Below, piece after piece: positions 9,045-18,241 of a stretch of DNA of 64,000 bases; the first letter of the stretch is position 1; each line of letters begins with the position of its first letter. The position numbers and the translations under genes are program-made. Origin of the DNA: Dysgonomonas sp. HGC4 (GTDB lineage: Bacteria > Bacteroidota > Bacteroidia > Bacteroidales > Dysgonomonadaceae); contig NZ_CVRU01000111.1 in assembly GCF_001261715.1 (NCBI RefSeq), positions 1 to 64,000 on the forward strand, in the 5' to 3' direction. The notes under the pieces are model-generated. The model searched no databases, was not told where the DNA came from, and saw only the letters and a program-made list of their open reading frames with translations.

Positions 9045-9083
9045 ACAAAAAAATAGCCACTGCATTGCAGTAGCTATTTTTTT
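9045..9083 (-). terminator. Terminator of the beta-barrel gene
   Basis: A long A/T-flanked hairpin pairs AAAATAGCCACTGCA with TGCAGTAGCTATTTT. It lies 31 bp downstream of the minus-strand beta-barrel gene and is nearly symmetrical, so it may act on both strands. Confidence 0.75.
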
Positions 9084-9113
9084 ATTTCTAAAACCTGAAG
9101 TTTTTTTCTTCGA

Positions 9114-9599
9114 TTAGAATTTGAATCCATAACCAAGAGCAACAACCATACAATCAGCATCACCGAAAGTATATTTGATCTCTAAGTTAGCAAAACGATT
9201 ACCGCCTAATTCATATCCTGCACCAGCTCCTAAGTTGAAACCCCAATCAGTAAAGCCATTAGAGCCTCCTGAACCTGCATTTCCTGAATAACGATTGTTT
9301 TGCATAGCAATACCCGCTAATGGATAAACTGATAATTTCTCATCTACATTAAATACATAATGTACGTTCACGTTAATATCAAGTCCTGTAACTTTGTCTT
9401 TTGGAAAAAAAAACATAACGTCCGGAGCTAAACGAATGTTTTCGGCGATAACATATCTACCTTGAACACCCAACATGAAACGCTCTGCATTACTTTGATA
9501 ACCGATATTTCCGATAAGAGATTTCTCGCCTTTTTCACTTTGAGCAAATGCGCCTAATGTACTGGCTACAAATGCTACTGCTAATAATAGTTTTTTCAT
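9114..9599 (-). CDS. Small outer-membrane beta-barrel protein
   Basis: The 161-residue protein has a signal peptide (MKKLLLAVAFVASTLGAFAQ) and alternating amphipathic strands ending in an aromatic residue (VVALGYGFKF), typical of an outer-membrane beta-barrel of the porin-like/OmpW-like size class. Glycine-rich turns fit an eight-stranded barrel. The ligand or function is unknown. It has its own terminator and faces the small lipoprotein gene tail to tail. Confidence 0.8.
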   Translation of the reverse strand: MKKLLLAVAFVASTLGAFAQSEKGEKSLIGNIGYQSNAERFMLGVQGRYVIAENIRLAPDVMFFFPKDKVTGLDINVNVHYVFNVDEKLSVYPLAGIAMQNNRYSGNAGSGGSNGFTDWGFNLGAGAGYELGGNRFANLEIKYTFGDADCMVVALGYGFKF

Positions 9600-9749
9600 A
9601 AGAATTCAATATTTTTGTAAAAATTGATACGGCAAAGCTATGTAAAATATGTGAAAAAGCAACACATCCTGATAATAACCGAGTAAATTATATAGCTAAA
9701 AATGTTAAAAGAAGCTCAATCTCATTCTGTTAACATCTAAAAAAAATGT

Positions 9750-9757
9750 TACATTTG
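9750..9757 (+). promoter_or_regulatory. Possible -7 promoter element
   Basis: TACATTTG lies 29 bp before the lipoprotein-like mini ORF at 9786, matching the TAnnTTTG element. No clear TTTG -33 element was found, only TTAAC near 9731. Confidence 0.45.
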
Positions 9758-9785
9758 CTTTTAAACTACCTAAAACCTCAAACTT

Positions 9786-9860
9786 ATTAAGAGAATACTC
9801 CTCTTTACAATAATTGCAACACTATTTACAGCATGCGATAATGACGATAACGATAATTGA
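9786..9860 (+). pseudogene. Lipoprotein-signal mini ORF with ATT in place of a start codon
   Basis: Read from ATT at 9786, the frame encodes 24 residues: a textbook lipoprotein signal (I-KRILLFTIIATLFTAC) followed by the acidic tail DNDDNDN and a TGA stop at 9858. No ATG is present in frame. It could be a decayed lipoprotein gene whose ATG became ATT and whose body was lost, or a real mini-lipoprotein using a rare ATT start. A TAnnTTTG element upstream favours transcription. Nothing beyond the stop resembles a continuing domain. Confidence 0.45.
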
Positions 9861-9911
9861 CACACTACTTATAAATTAAAAACCTATTAATAAGACATTT
9901 ACTTTATGATA

Positions 9912-9943
9912 TACAAAAGCGCCTCCAAAGAGACACTTTTGTA
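9912..9943 (-). terminator. Minus-strand hairpin downstream of block A
   Basis: Read on the minus strand, ACAAAAGTGTCTC pairs with GAGGCGCTTTTGT across a 4-base loop. Pairing is complete only when G-T wobbles on that strand are allowed, which points to minus-strand use. It is about 90 bp after the stop of the tail-tip gene. The T tract after it is poor. Confidence 0.6.
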
Positions 9944-10032
9944 GTATTCATAATTATTAATTGAAGGACTTAGTAAGTAATAAGCAATTCAGATCGGCAC
10001 AGGACACCAGGCAAATAAAAAATCCTAAAACC

Positions 10033-12900
10033 TTATACTTTTCTGATCAGCTTTAGCTTTGTTTTGTTTCTCCCCGTAGGATCGTAGCCTTCAACAGCAG
10101 CTACGTAATATAGGTCTCCGTTCAGTTTTACTAATTTAGTGCCATCCATCTGCTCATACTCATCGGGATTGAGGTAACACTCCACATATGTATAGTTACT
10201 ATCATCGGTAGCAATAATACTAAAGTAAGTATTTAATATAGAATTGGGATTATCATAATAATCGAGATTCAGAACATCTTGTTTATTTAATGTATTCTCT
10301 AACTGGGGCAGCATCAATTCTATTTTCTTATCGGTATTCTCCCATACTATACCTACATTATCAGGAGTATCGTTCTTATACCAAAAACGTTGTGAATAAT
10401 TAGTATAAAGTTTCTTCATCATTTCCTTATCATCCTTACCATCATCTGTTGCCCAAATCTCCTTGTGGCTGATTACTGGAAGCTTTAAAGGTACAGTACT
10501 AGTGCGGGTTACAATATTTCCTTCGGCATTCTTTACCTTTGTTTCAATCACACGCGTTATATCTTTAAACCAATTATAGGAAAAGTTAGAAGTTTGAGTA
10601 ACCACTTGTCCATCGATATTCCCAGTGATAAAACTTCCTCCCCCATCTTTATTACCCTCTGATTTAACGTAGCCTTCTTCTTCCTTATTTATTTTAAAAC
10701 CGAGTTGAAATTCAGAAGGCAATCCCAATGGTTGATTGGTTCTTTGTGCAATGCTTGCTTTTCCATCCAAATCAATCACAGAGGCTGCAGATGCAGTCGA
10801 TCGAGTTTGTTTTACATTCAGTTCAAACTTACCATCTTTGGGCTGCGTCAATTCCAAATTAAAGGCTGTACAAAAATTATCTAACCACTCATCGATCTTT
10901 TGTTCTGATGGCAGAAATTTGACCAGATTTATTATATCTGTTTTAAAGTCTGAAGACTCGTCCCATTTCATTTCCTTAGTACCCGTACCATTATTATCGA
11001 CCGTTATCCAATCATAATTACTTTTAAAGGGCTGTACTTCCAGTGTAAAATCAATATCATGTACCATCCAACCATGATCAGCACCCTTAGAACGATGACC
11101 TTGATCGCTTACTGTCACAAGCGAAAGGTGTTCTCCTTTTTCTAACCATATTATCTGATTAAGGTATCCCGTACCTTTATTATTATCCGTATTGGTTATA
11201 AAGTTAGGGTTTTCTGTTTTTAATAACTCAACTGCAAATTTCTTTGATTTTCCCCATTCTCTATTGGTAGTTTTCGCCTCAACACCTGTCTCAGCATCAT
11301 ACTCTTCTCCTATGAATTTAGCATAGCCATCAGCATTTATAGCTGAATAGATTTTATTCTTTTGCGAATATTTTTTATCCCAGCTCCATCCATTCTTTAT
11401 TGCTAAAATCCGACTATATGCTGGATAAGGACTATCGAATCGTCCTTCAGCTAAATTAAAAATAGAATCTACGATGAATCTTGTTTGACTACCTTGACTA
11501 CCAAGCTGTTTTACTGTATAGGCAGTATCTCCCCACCTAAAACCTCCGATTAGTAATTCGTTCTGCAGAGGATCTATCATTTGTACACAGCGTTCACTTG
11601 GCATCGGAAAATAGAGTGAGTTATTCTGATTCATCTCCTGAGGCAGATTGTTCTTATAAAGAACTCCATCAAGTTTAACATCAGTTATATCAATACCTTC
11701 ACCAAAATCTCTTAATAATTTCACTTCGTACCTACTATTTGTGAAATTATTCATCTTAGCTTTTCCTGGTCCTTTGTCTAAATGATTATTTTCACCTATA
11801 ACATACACATTACCATCGTCTTTTTTCACATCCTGATCTGACATTCGTAGAGTAAGAGCCACATCCAAATTAATTTTATATAGCCCCGATTGTGGTATAG
11901 TTATATGAATATTCTTTTTGTTTGAATCTGTTGTTTTGAAGCTTATAACGTTTGTACCATGATCTTTTATACTCAGATTATCCAACATAGAGCTTTGTAA
12001 TAAATTTGCTGTATAGATATCCCAACGCGACTCCTCTCCATCTCGATTTTCATTCCTATAGAAGTACTTCTCAAAGTAGTCCGTATCCTCTATTCTTTTA
12101 TAATTAGTCCATGAACCTCCGATCTTAAAATGTCCCAAGTGTCCCCAATTCCATTCCTGCTGATAAGTTGTCGGGTTTTGATACGACATATATAGATTCT
12201 TCAGACGATCATCTTCAAAAGCACTACCTCCTATATTAGAAGAATCATTTGTATTATTTTTGAATATCCTCTTGATTGTTTCAAGACAATTGATAGATGG
12301 AGGAAAATCTTCAATACCTAAGCGCACGTATTTATCCCAGATCGTTTTTCCTGAAACCGTACCTTTATCATCCGACTCCACTTTGGGTAATAAGCCATAC
12401 AACGGAAGAGGAAAAATACAATCGGGAATATCCTTATCAGTGTTATACTTATTCAGCATTTCAACCATACTTAATGGGTTATTGGGATTGGAGGGATCGC
12501 TAACATCCAATTCCCAAGCACCTTCTATCTCGCTCATTTTCTTTTCTCCAAAAATTTCCTTTATGGTTTTCTTGGCAGGAACTACCAGATTTCCCTTATA
12601 ATTTCCATCAGAATCTATTTCACTGAGTTTAAATCGACCATCGAATATCCGAATACTATCAACATAAAGCTGTGCTGTATAATTGTGATTAAATTTGTTC
12701 TTAACTTCTTCTACATTAGCATATCCAAAGATGGCATCATTAGATGATGTAGCAGGAATGGTGATCGAATAACTGTATTGTGCATCTTTCGTAGTAATTT
12801 CGGCAGGATTGATAAGTACTCTATTGAGGCGCACACCCAACTTGTCGGGACTTTGTATATCGCAAAGTTTCTTATCTATGTAAAGTTCTATATTAGTCAT
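10033..12900 (-). CDS. Phage tail-tip / baseplate-hub-like protein (block A, gene 2)
   Basis: The 955-residue protein has no signal peptide or membrane segment. Its N-terminus (ELYIDKKLCD..., then YSITIPATSSNDAIFG, about 44-59) matches a layout seen in large tail proteins of Bacteroidota siphophage-like prophages. A later region (FNLELTQPKDGKFELNVKQT, about 690-710) resembles the hub domain that packs against the tail tube. The C-terminus (YYVAAVEGYDPTGRNKTKLKLIRKV) reads like a short strand-rich tail end. It follows the 748-residue gene by 30 bp and is co-transcribed. The assignment rests on size, order and style, not on a firm family match. Confidence 0.65.
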   Translation of the reverse strand: MTNIELYIDKKLCDIQSPDKLGVRLNRVLINPAEITTKDAQYSYSITIPATSSNDAIFGYANVEEVKNKFNHNYTAQLYVDSIRIFDGRFKLSEIDSDGNYKGNLVVPAKKTIKEIFGEKKMSEIEGAWELDVSDPSNPNNPLSMVEMLNKYNTDKDIPDCIFPLPLYGLLPKVESDDKGTVSGKTIWDKYVRLGIEDFPPSINCLETIKRIFKNNTNDSSNIGGSAFEDDRLKNLYMSYQNPTTYQQEWNWGHLGHFKIGGSWTNYKRIEDTDYFEKYFYRNENRDGEESRWDIYTANLLQSSMLDNLSIKDHGTNVISFKTTDSNKKNIHITIPQSGLYKINLDVALTLRMSDQDVKKDDGNVYVIGENNHLDKGPGKAKMNNFTNSRYEVKLLRDFGEGIDITDVKLDGVLYKNNLPQEMNQNNSLYFPMPSERCVQMIDPLQNELLIGGFRWGDTAYTVKQLGSQGSQTRFIVDSIFNLAEGRFDSPYPAYSRILAIKNGWSWDKKYSQKNKIYSAINADGYAKFIGEEYDAETGVEAKTTNREWGKSKKFAVELLKTENPNFITNTDNNKGTGYLNQIIWLEKGEHLSLVTVSDQGHRSKGADHGWMVHDIDFTLEVQPFKSNYDWITVDNNGTGTKEMKWDESSDFKTDIINLVKFLPSEQKIDEWLDNFCTAFNLELTQPKDGKFELNVKQTRSTASAASVIDLDGKASIAQRTNQPLGLPSEFQLGFKINKEEEGYVKSEGNKDGGGSFITGNIDGQVVTQTSNFSYNWFKDITRVIETKVKNAEGNIVTRTSTVPLKLPVISHKEIWATDDGKDDKEMMKKLYTNYSQRFWYKNDTPDNVGIVWENTDKKIELMLPQLENTLNKQDVLNLDYYDNPNSILNTYFSIIATDDSNYTYVECYLNPDEYEQMDGTKLVKLNGDLYYVAAVEGYDPTGRNKTKLKLIRKV

Positions 12901-12930
12901 AATGTATTTGTTTTTCTTTTGGCAACAACC

Positions 12931-15177
12931 TTACTTTATCTGAGTATTATATGTGTCTGTATAGTGATATTTCATTTCTACCTGATACAAATCGTCAGTT
13001 GTATTGTATTTGAGAGTCATATCATCTACTATTATGTAGCGTTTCGTTTTAAGCTCGTATACAGCACGTGAAGCACTCATTTCGCGCAGCCAATCTACAA
13101 TATCGCTCGTAATGGGTGAAGTTTGTACCACTTTCTGTTCTTGCACACTTTTCATAGCTACCGATTCTATTTCGGTTCGAAGATTAGGATCGGGCTGTAA
13201 TGTTTTATAGATAGTTGATCCTGCGGTTTTAAATTCGGAAGAGAAGCCTCCACCGAAATTCATTGTATCCCATCCTCCCAATCGATTGAGAAAAGCAAAG
13301 TCGTTGACCTCATTGATATCTTCCGGTAGAATACGGAACGAAAGCGGCGTTGATATAATCACTTCGGATTCGTTTAAGCCCAAAAATGTACTTTTGTGCC
13401 ATCTGCATAAATAAACATCTATACGCCCCACTGTCTTACCGTTATATATGGGCAAAAACTGATCGAGTTGAAGCAAGCCCGTATTCACTTGGCTAAAATT
13501 ACTTTCTTCTTGACCTTTAGATGTATATTCTCCTATAAATCCACCCATTTGAGTATACAGTTTATAACGTAATCCTAAGGACGGAACCAAATTGTCTGTT
13601 CCTCCAACCCTCAAAGTAGTCCACTGATAATTATGTATGAAATTGAAATATTGCTTCTGCCCTTTAATATGTGTACGAGTGAACCTATTTGTCAACGGTT
13701 TTATTTTCGTAAACTCCCTCATATAAAAGTCTTGTGAAAAATCGATAGTGTAAGAGTTACCGGTATCATCCACTCCCAATGTCGAAGGATTCAGAGTATA
13801 ATCATACCCATTGAGGATATACAAAGGAGAGGAGTAATAAAATGGCTGATTAATTTTTCCGTCAGTACGTTTGGCTATAAACCGATAATTGGTCATCGTT
13901 TCAGCATTGCTCCAAAGTTGAAACTCTTCCTCTTCAGGCTCGAGTTCCAATTCGGAAAGAAAAGTAGGCGAATAGTTTACCTTCTTACTCAGCAATGTAC
14001 TTAAGTCGAACCATAATGGTTTTCCGAAATAAGACTTTGAAAGCGTAGTTAAGTATTTTCCCATATAGTTTAAAGAATCTTTACTGCCAGGTAGAACCTC
14101 ATGATCAGTATATACATCCAATTCAATCTGGTACTCTCCAGTTCCATAATCGATAGTATCAGAAGACGAAGAAACACTTACTGAAGATGTTATAAAAGAG
14201 TGCTCATCTTCGGGAAGTTTACTGAACAAACCAAAATCTGAGCTAAATGATACTTCATAAGGAAAAAATGCCTCAGCAAATTCTCCATAAGACAACTCTA
14301 TATACCCCTTTTTAGTATTTAGAACAACATTGAAGATCTGAAAAAATGGAAAATAATTTGAAAGAAAAACAGCTAGGCTTGCTAACGTCTTTTGGTTGCA
14401 TTCATCCCAAGACAAACCTGTTTCTTGTGGTCTGTATACCACTATAACCTTCTTTTGATCAACCTTTTCATCAAAAAAAGCACCTTTCAAAGTTGGGGAA
14501 ACAATAGTTCCTGTTATAGGGAGGGTATAAAAGTAACTTACAATATCAAGCTCTATCATCTCATCAGTAAAACCCGTAATATCTACTCTTATTATATGAT
14601 CTGGAACCTTGCCTGAAACGTGCCTTTTTCCATGCTCTATCGAAAAGTCATAAAGGCTGCCTGTTCCTTTAGATAAGATTTCTATCTGATGCCCAGGTTT
14701 TACAACATTCTCATTAACTTCAAGATCGAATATAGTAATCTCAAAATTATTCTTAAAAAACGGATTTTGCATGAAGCACTCTTTGAGGTTTGATGCTGTA
14801 ATAGCTAATGCCTCATCTTTAGATAAAACGTTTCCATCCAACATCTCGCCCTCTCGTGCAACATAAAAAGTTTTACTATCTACTTTAATACGATCATAAG
14901 TTCCTTGAAAAGAATAGGTATCAATCGAAGAATTACTTCCCGTTATCTCCAGATATAATAATTCTTGCGCTAAAATTTCCAATTTATCAATAGCAGTCTG
15001 CGAGCCATCAAAGTCTGCTCCAAAAGCCGTTTCTTTAATTTCGATCACAGCCCTCATTTTTTGATCTCTGTCCTTATTTCCTTTACTGCTGAACACTACA
15101 AAGTTCGGATTATTAGCCAGAGTTATCGAATTGGGCTCAACTACCGAAGCAATCTCTTTATTAGAATAATATGCCAT
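12931..15177 (-). CDS. Phage distal-tail-like protein (block A, gene 1)
   Basis: The 748-residue soluble protein starts MAYYSNKEIASVVEPNSITL and is beta-rich, with many tyrosine/serine/threonine strands, acidic loops and few cysteines. It immediately precedes the hub-like gene, the place usually held by a distal tail or tail-tip protein in phages of Bacteroidota. The C-terminal segment (VDWLREMSASRAVYELKTKR, about 695-715) looks like a tail-fold ending in a small alpha/beta domain. It is the first gene of block A and has the shared TTTATCTAT box 17 bases before its ATG. Confidence 0.6.
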   Translation of the reverse strand: MAYYSNKEIASVVEPNSITLANNPNFVVFSSKGNKDRDQKMRAVIEIKETAFGADFDGSQTAIDKLEILAQELLYLEITGSNSSIDTYSFQGTYDRIKVDSKTFYVAREGEMLDGNVLSKDEALAITASNLKECFMQNPFFKNNFEITIFDLEVNENVVKPGHQIEILSKGTGSLYDFSIEHGKRHVSGKVPDHIIRVDITGFTDEMIELDIVSYFYTLPITGTIVSPTLKGAFFDEKVDQKKVIVVYRPQETGLSWDECNQKTLASLAVFLSNYFPFFQIFNVVLNTKKGYIELSYGEFAEAFFPYEVSFSSDFGLFSKLPEDEHSFITSSVSVSSSSDTIDYGTGEYQIELDVYTDHEVLPGSKDSLNYMGKYLTTLSKSYFGKPLWFDLSTLLSKKVNYSPTFLSELELEPEEEEFQLWSNAETMTNYRFIAKRTDGKINQPFYYSSPLYILNGYDYTLNPSTLGVDDTGNSYTIDFSQDFYMREFTKIKPLTNRFTRTHIKGQKQYFNFIHNYQWTTLRVGGTDNLVPSLGLRYKLYTQMGGFIGEYTSKGQEESNFSQVNTGLLQLDQFLPIYNGKTVGRIDVYLCRWHKSTFLGLNESEVIISTPLSFRILPEDINEVNDFAFLNRLGGWDTMNFGGGFSSEFKTAGSTIYKTLQPDPNLRTEIESVAMKSVQEQKVVQTSPITSDIVDWLREMSASRAVYELKTKRYIIVDDMTLKYNTTDDLYQVEMKYHYTDTYNTQIK

Positions 15178-15191
15178 GCTCTATCTTTTAT

Positions 15192-15204
15192 TTGATAGAT
15201 AAAA
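15192..15204 (-). promoter_or_regulatory. Shared phage-block box, block A
   Basis: On the minus strand this reads TTTTATCTATCAA, continuing AATAAAAG. The TTTATCTAT core ends 17 bases before the ATG at 15177. The same core lies just upstream of all six phage-like blocks and belongs here to the type followed by AATAAAA. It is either an unusual -10 region or an activator site. Confidence 0.75.
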
Positions 15205-15270
15205 AAGGGCAAAGTCACAGCTTTTTCCTACTAAATAGAGTAGTATAGAACCACTAAGCAATTACATATC

Positions 15271-15306
15271 AAAAAAAAAAGGAGCATCCCTAAAAAGAGA
15301 CACTCC
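15271..15306 (-). terminator. Minus-strand terminator
   Basis: Read on the minus strand, GGAGTGTCTCT pairs with AGGGATGCTCC (11 pairs including G-T wobbles) and is followed by ten T residues. It ends the DUF6249-like gene and insulates block A from upstream transcription. Confidence 0.8.
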
Positions 15307-15355
15307 CTGTAACAGTGAATATAGGTCTAAGACCTCTAAAACAGAAAACCACATA

Positions 15356-15802
15356 TCAATCCTTATGCAGCTTTTCTTTCTTTTGTTCTACCAAATAAGC
15401 TATCAGCAAGCCCAATCCACCGAAAAGAGAAACACTTGCCAAATAAATAATTGCAACCGAATCTTTGATATTATCTCTTACGGCATAGTCATAGCTTGCA
15501 AATTCGGGGCTTAAAGAATTTGTCAAAGCCAACTCGAGAAAGAAAGCTACCAGTAAACCCAAGCCTACACCCACCAATAACAGACTGGCTCTAAGAGGCC
15601 AAGAGGAAGACAGTTTTACTTGTGGCTGTCCGCCTAATATGGGTAGGCTAAACTTATTGGCAAAGACCGACGGATCGACATTGCTTTGCAGCTTTTCGAT
15701 AATAGCCATTCTTTCGTTGCGACGAACAAACAACTCAAACAAACGGTATATACCTAAGGTAATAATACCGATAATACAAATGGGAACTAATACTTGTTGC
15801 AT
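15356..15802 (-). CDS. DUF6249-like inner-membrane protein
   Basis: The 148-residue protein has three hydrophobic segments (about 4-22, 70-92 and 113-135), a basic stretch after the first (FVRRNERMAIIEKL) and a lysine-rich C-terminus. This layout matches the DUF6249 family, which in Bacteroidota is often found beside an ECF sigma factor. It is divergent from the sigma gene at 15953, and the 150-bp gap holds the sigma promoter. A part in that sigma system is inferred from position. Confidence 0.65.
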   Translation of the reverse strand: MQQVLVPICIIGIITLGIYRLFELFVRRNERMAIIEKLQSNVDPSVFANKFSLPILGGQPQVKLSSSWPLRASLLLVGVGLGLLVAFFLELALTNSLSPEFASYDYAVRDNIKDSVAIIYLASVSLFGGLGLLIAYLVEQKKEKLHKD

Positions 15803-15918
15803 ATCTTATACTTTTAAATTCGTTAAACATTTTCTTGTTTGCTTATTTTGACGCAGCATATAATGAAAGGTTACAAAAATAGTAGAATTATTTTTTCTGA
15901 AAATTTTCTGATTACATT

Positions 15919-15944
15919 TGTAACCTATGTGACACTGATACGTC
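15919..15944 (+). promoter_or_regulatory. ECF-type promoter before the sigma gene
   Basis: TGTAAC (15919-15924), 16 bases and CGTC (15941-15944) form the classic ECF sigma promoter signature. It ends only eight bases before the ATG, so the message would be nearly leaderless. Autoregulation by the encoded sigma factor is the natural reading. Confidence 0.6.
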
Positions 15945-15952
15945 ATACAAGC

Positions 15953-16507
15953 ATGACAAGTTTTGATGACATATATTATGTCCGTTTAATCAAGGATGGT
16001 GATACAAATGCCTTTGTTCATATTGTACGCCGATATCAGAGAATGGTATTTACCATTGTCAGCAAAATTGTCACCAATACACAGGATGCGGAAGACATCA
16101 CTCAGGAGATCTTTATCAAAATATATCAATCACTCAGTAAATTCAGAGGAGATTCAGAGTTTTCAACGTGGCTCTACCGTATAGCCTACAATACAGCGAT
16201 TACGGAGGTGAGGAAAACCAAACGAGAATTTATATCTTTTGATGATATGGCAGAAAAACTTCCCGATGCTGAGCTATCCGATAATCTGGATGAGTTGCAT
16301 ACCGAAGAAAGGCTTCAATATCTAGACGAGGTATTAAAACGCCTCAACCCAGAGGATGCTTTATTGATTACCCTCTTTTATCTTAACAACCATAGTGTAC
16401 AAGATATAAGCACGATAAGCAACCTGAGCCAAGCCAATGTAAAAGTAAAGTTACACCGTATACGAAAATTTATGAATTCAGAAATAAATAAACTCATATC
16501 AAAATGA
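15953..16507 (+). CDS. ECF sigma factor (RpoE-like)
   Basis: The 184-residue protein has sigma region 2 (about 7-75, including DAEDITQEIFIKIYQSL and a WLYRIAYNTA segment of region 2.4) and region 4 (about 120-180, with the helix-turn-helix VQDISTISNLSQANVKVKLH). It directs RNA polymerase to a specific set of promoters, usually in answer to an envelope signal. ATG 15953 (MTSFDDIYY) is chosen because the longer frame upstream would run across the ECF promoter. It overlaps the next gene by four bases, as expected for a sigma/anti-sigma pair. Confidence 0.92.
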   Translation: MTSFDDIYYVRLIKDGDTNAFVHIVRRYQRMVFTIVSKIVTNTQDAEDITQEIFIKIYQSLSKFRGDSEFSTWLYRIAYNTAITEVRKTKREFISFDDMAEKLPDAELSDNLDELHTEERLQYLDEVLKRLNPEDALLITLFYLNNHSVQDISTISNLSQANVKVKLHRIRKFMNSEINKLISK

Positions 16508-16902
16508 AAAAGCAAGAAACAGATCGCCTAAGGAGCTTATTTCAAGATATGGAATTGAGCAACCCTTCTACTAGTTTCGAAGACCGTTTGATGCAACAAA
16601 TACATCAAGTAGCTTCTGAAGCCAAGACTAAGAATGCACTTAGAAGCAAAATATATACAGCCATTTCAATAGCGGGAGGAATAGCCGCCATAGTAGCTCT
16701 GCCAATTATCGTATTTTATTTTACGATGGGAGATACTGCGATGCAATTACCTTCGATGGAGGTAGATTTCAGTATGCCTCATTTCTGGAAGATGGATCTC
16801 AATCCGCTAACTGTATTACTACCATTTGTAGTTTTGGCACTCTTGATGGGTGATACACTTATCAGAAAACATCTATCGGACAAGAGGCATCACAACACAT
16901 AA
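16504..16902 (+). CDS. Probable anti-sigma factor
   Basis: The 132-residue protein has a soluble N-terminus (1-45, charged helices) that could bind the sigma factor, and two membrane segments (about 51-72 and 101-118). No zinc-binding HxxxCxxC motif is present, so it is not a ZAS-type anti-sigma. Its ATG overlaps the sigma stop (ATGA), making translational coupling likely. The anti-sigma role is inferred from this arrangement and from the single-protein membrane layout. Confidence 0.68.
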   Translation: MKKQETDRLRSLFQDMELSNPSTSFEDRLMQQIHQVASEAKTKNALRSKIYTAISIAGGIAAIVALPIIVFYFTMGDTAMQLPSMEVDFSMPHFWKMDLNPLTVLLPFVVLALLMGDTLIRKHLSDKRHHNT

Positions 16903-16903
16903 T

Positions 16904-17147
16904 AGCTCAAACCCCAAAGAACTAATACGTCCCGAATCTATAAGCAAAGGCTTTAGGGATGCAGGATTTCACAAATTTGACTTTGGAGTCATCGGAGGTG
17001 TTGGTGTAGAATACAATCAATACCTTTTGAATATAAACTACGAGGCTGGTCTATTGAATCTTATGAGTGGTTTATATGACGGAGGTAATCCTTCTTAGAA
17101 AAACCAAAACATCACAATATCCGTAGGCTATTTTTTCAAAAAAATAA
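16904..17147 (+). pseudogene. Remnant of a PorT-like outer-membrane beta-barrel gene
   Basis: The frame reads SSNPKELIRPESISKGF, then FDFGVIGGVGVEY, a conserved block near the C-terminus of porin-family proteins, and after an in-frame TAG at 17096-17098 it continues KNQNITISVGYFFKK, the typical last strand. No start codon or signal peptide remains. Compare DYGLIGGIGLEY and LTFSVGYKF in the intact porin at 36543. It is therefore a 5'-truncated relic with a premature stop. It may once have been the third gene of the sigma operon. Confidence 0.72.
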
Positions 17148-17191
17148 CACACATTCAATCTAAAAGAGTATCAACACCTTAGAGAGTATAA

Positions 17192-18238
17192 TTAATTCTG
17201 GGGTAATGCAAAGAAGCTATCCAGATGAGTATTTGTTAGTGTAATATATTCAGGATTGTCAAAAACAGTACGCTTTTCGGCTTTGTTAGTTGCTAAAGAG
17301 GTAATTATACCCTCTTGTGTGTAAATTTTCTCAGTTTGTCTTATGTAATCTATTGTAGATAAAAGTTCCAGAGCAAAAGATGAATAGAATCCTGATAAAA
17401 ACTCTTTTGTTCTCTTACTTATATCTTTATATACCTTATTGTCTGCTAAGTTCAAATACTCTGTCACGTTTTTCTCGGTAGACATGTGCAAATTTAACTC
17501 TTGAAACGGAGTGTCCATTAACGAATTATATTCGCCAATATAACTACCATTGAGGTACTTAAATACATGCTTTACTTTTCCTGAATACGGACCATAATAA
17601 TCGTTGCAAAAATCGAGTTGAAATTGATCAAAAGCACCAAAGCGTTGCAAGAAATAGACAATCTTTTCTGCCGCAAATTCAGAGATAAATTCTCCCTCCT
17701 TCACCATATCAAAAAGTACGTCTAACATCATTGCCCTTGCAGGAGTCAATTTAGCACGTTCCTTATCAAGAACTTGTTTTACCTCTTCATTGGGTTGATA
17801 TACAACTACCTCGCAATCTACATCCGACAAATATTCTTCTATCAGATCCTTTACTTTACTCCACTGCAAACCACCATTGCCTGCACCTAAGGGAGGAACA
17901 CTTATCGACTCTAGTCTGCGTTCCTTTATTAGTTTAGTCAATTCAATAAGCCCCAAACGGATATAATTATACTCGGAAGGATTTCTCCAATGATCTTTCG
18001 TTGGAAAATTGATGATTATTTTTCGCCCAATTTGAAGATGTTCTTCTTCACAAACCAAAAGTGTACCAATTGTTAAAGTCTTGTTATCACATGCGTTTTT
18101 GTAAATTTTGAAATTATTCGGAAAGTACTTCTTAAACTGTAAGGCAATCCCTTTCCCCATTACCCCCACAGTGTTGACAGTGTTAACTATCGCTTGAGAT
18201 TTACTCTCAAACATGTTTCCGTATACATATTTAATCAT
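17192..18238 (-). CDS. darG: DarG-like macrodomain antitoxin
   Basis: The 348-residue protein starts with a macrodomain: GNMFESKSQAIVNTVNTVGV (about 7-26), GKGIALQFK and the PPLGAGNGGLQW loop (about 116-127) that binds ADP-ribose. A separate C-terminal helical domain follows (about 160-340), as in DarG. DarG removes ADP-ribose from DNA and binds the toxin DarT. It lies three bases after the DarT gene on the same strand, the standard toxin-then-antitoxin order. Such pairs act in phage defence. The symbol rests on domain layout and neighbour. Confidence 0.88.
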   Translation of the reverse strand: MIKYVYGNMFESKSQAIVNTVNTVGVMGKGIALQFKKYFPNNFKIYKNACDNKTLTIGTLLVCEEEHLQIGRKIIINFPTKDHWRNPSEYNYIRLGLIELTKLIKERRLESISVPPLGAGNGGLQWSKVKDLIEEYLSDVDCEVVVYQPNEEVKQVLDKERAKLTPARAMMLDVLFDMVKEGEFISEFAAEKIVYFLQRFGAFDQFQLDFCNDYYGPYSGKVKHVFKYLNGSYIGEYNSLMDTPFQELNLHMSTEKNVTEYLNLADNKVYKDISKRTKEFLSGFYSSFALELLSTIDYIRQTEKIYTQEGIITSLATNKAEKRTVFDNPEYITLTNTHLDSFFALPQN

Positions 18239-18241
18239 ATA

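Noticed and set aside
12878-12890. TTCTTATCTATG inside the tail-tip gene
   Set aside because: It is in coding sequence on the opposite strand to the gene and the core is not intact.
10033-15177. Block A as part of a type VI or extracellular contractile injection system
   Set aside because: No sheath, spike, AAA ATPase or VgrG-like gene was seen, while an HK97-like capsid and a long tape measure fit a siphophage-type particle better.
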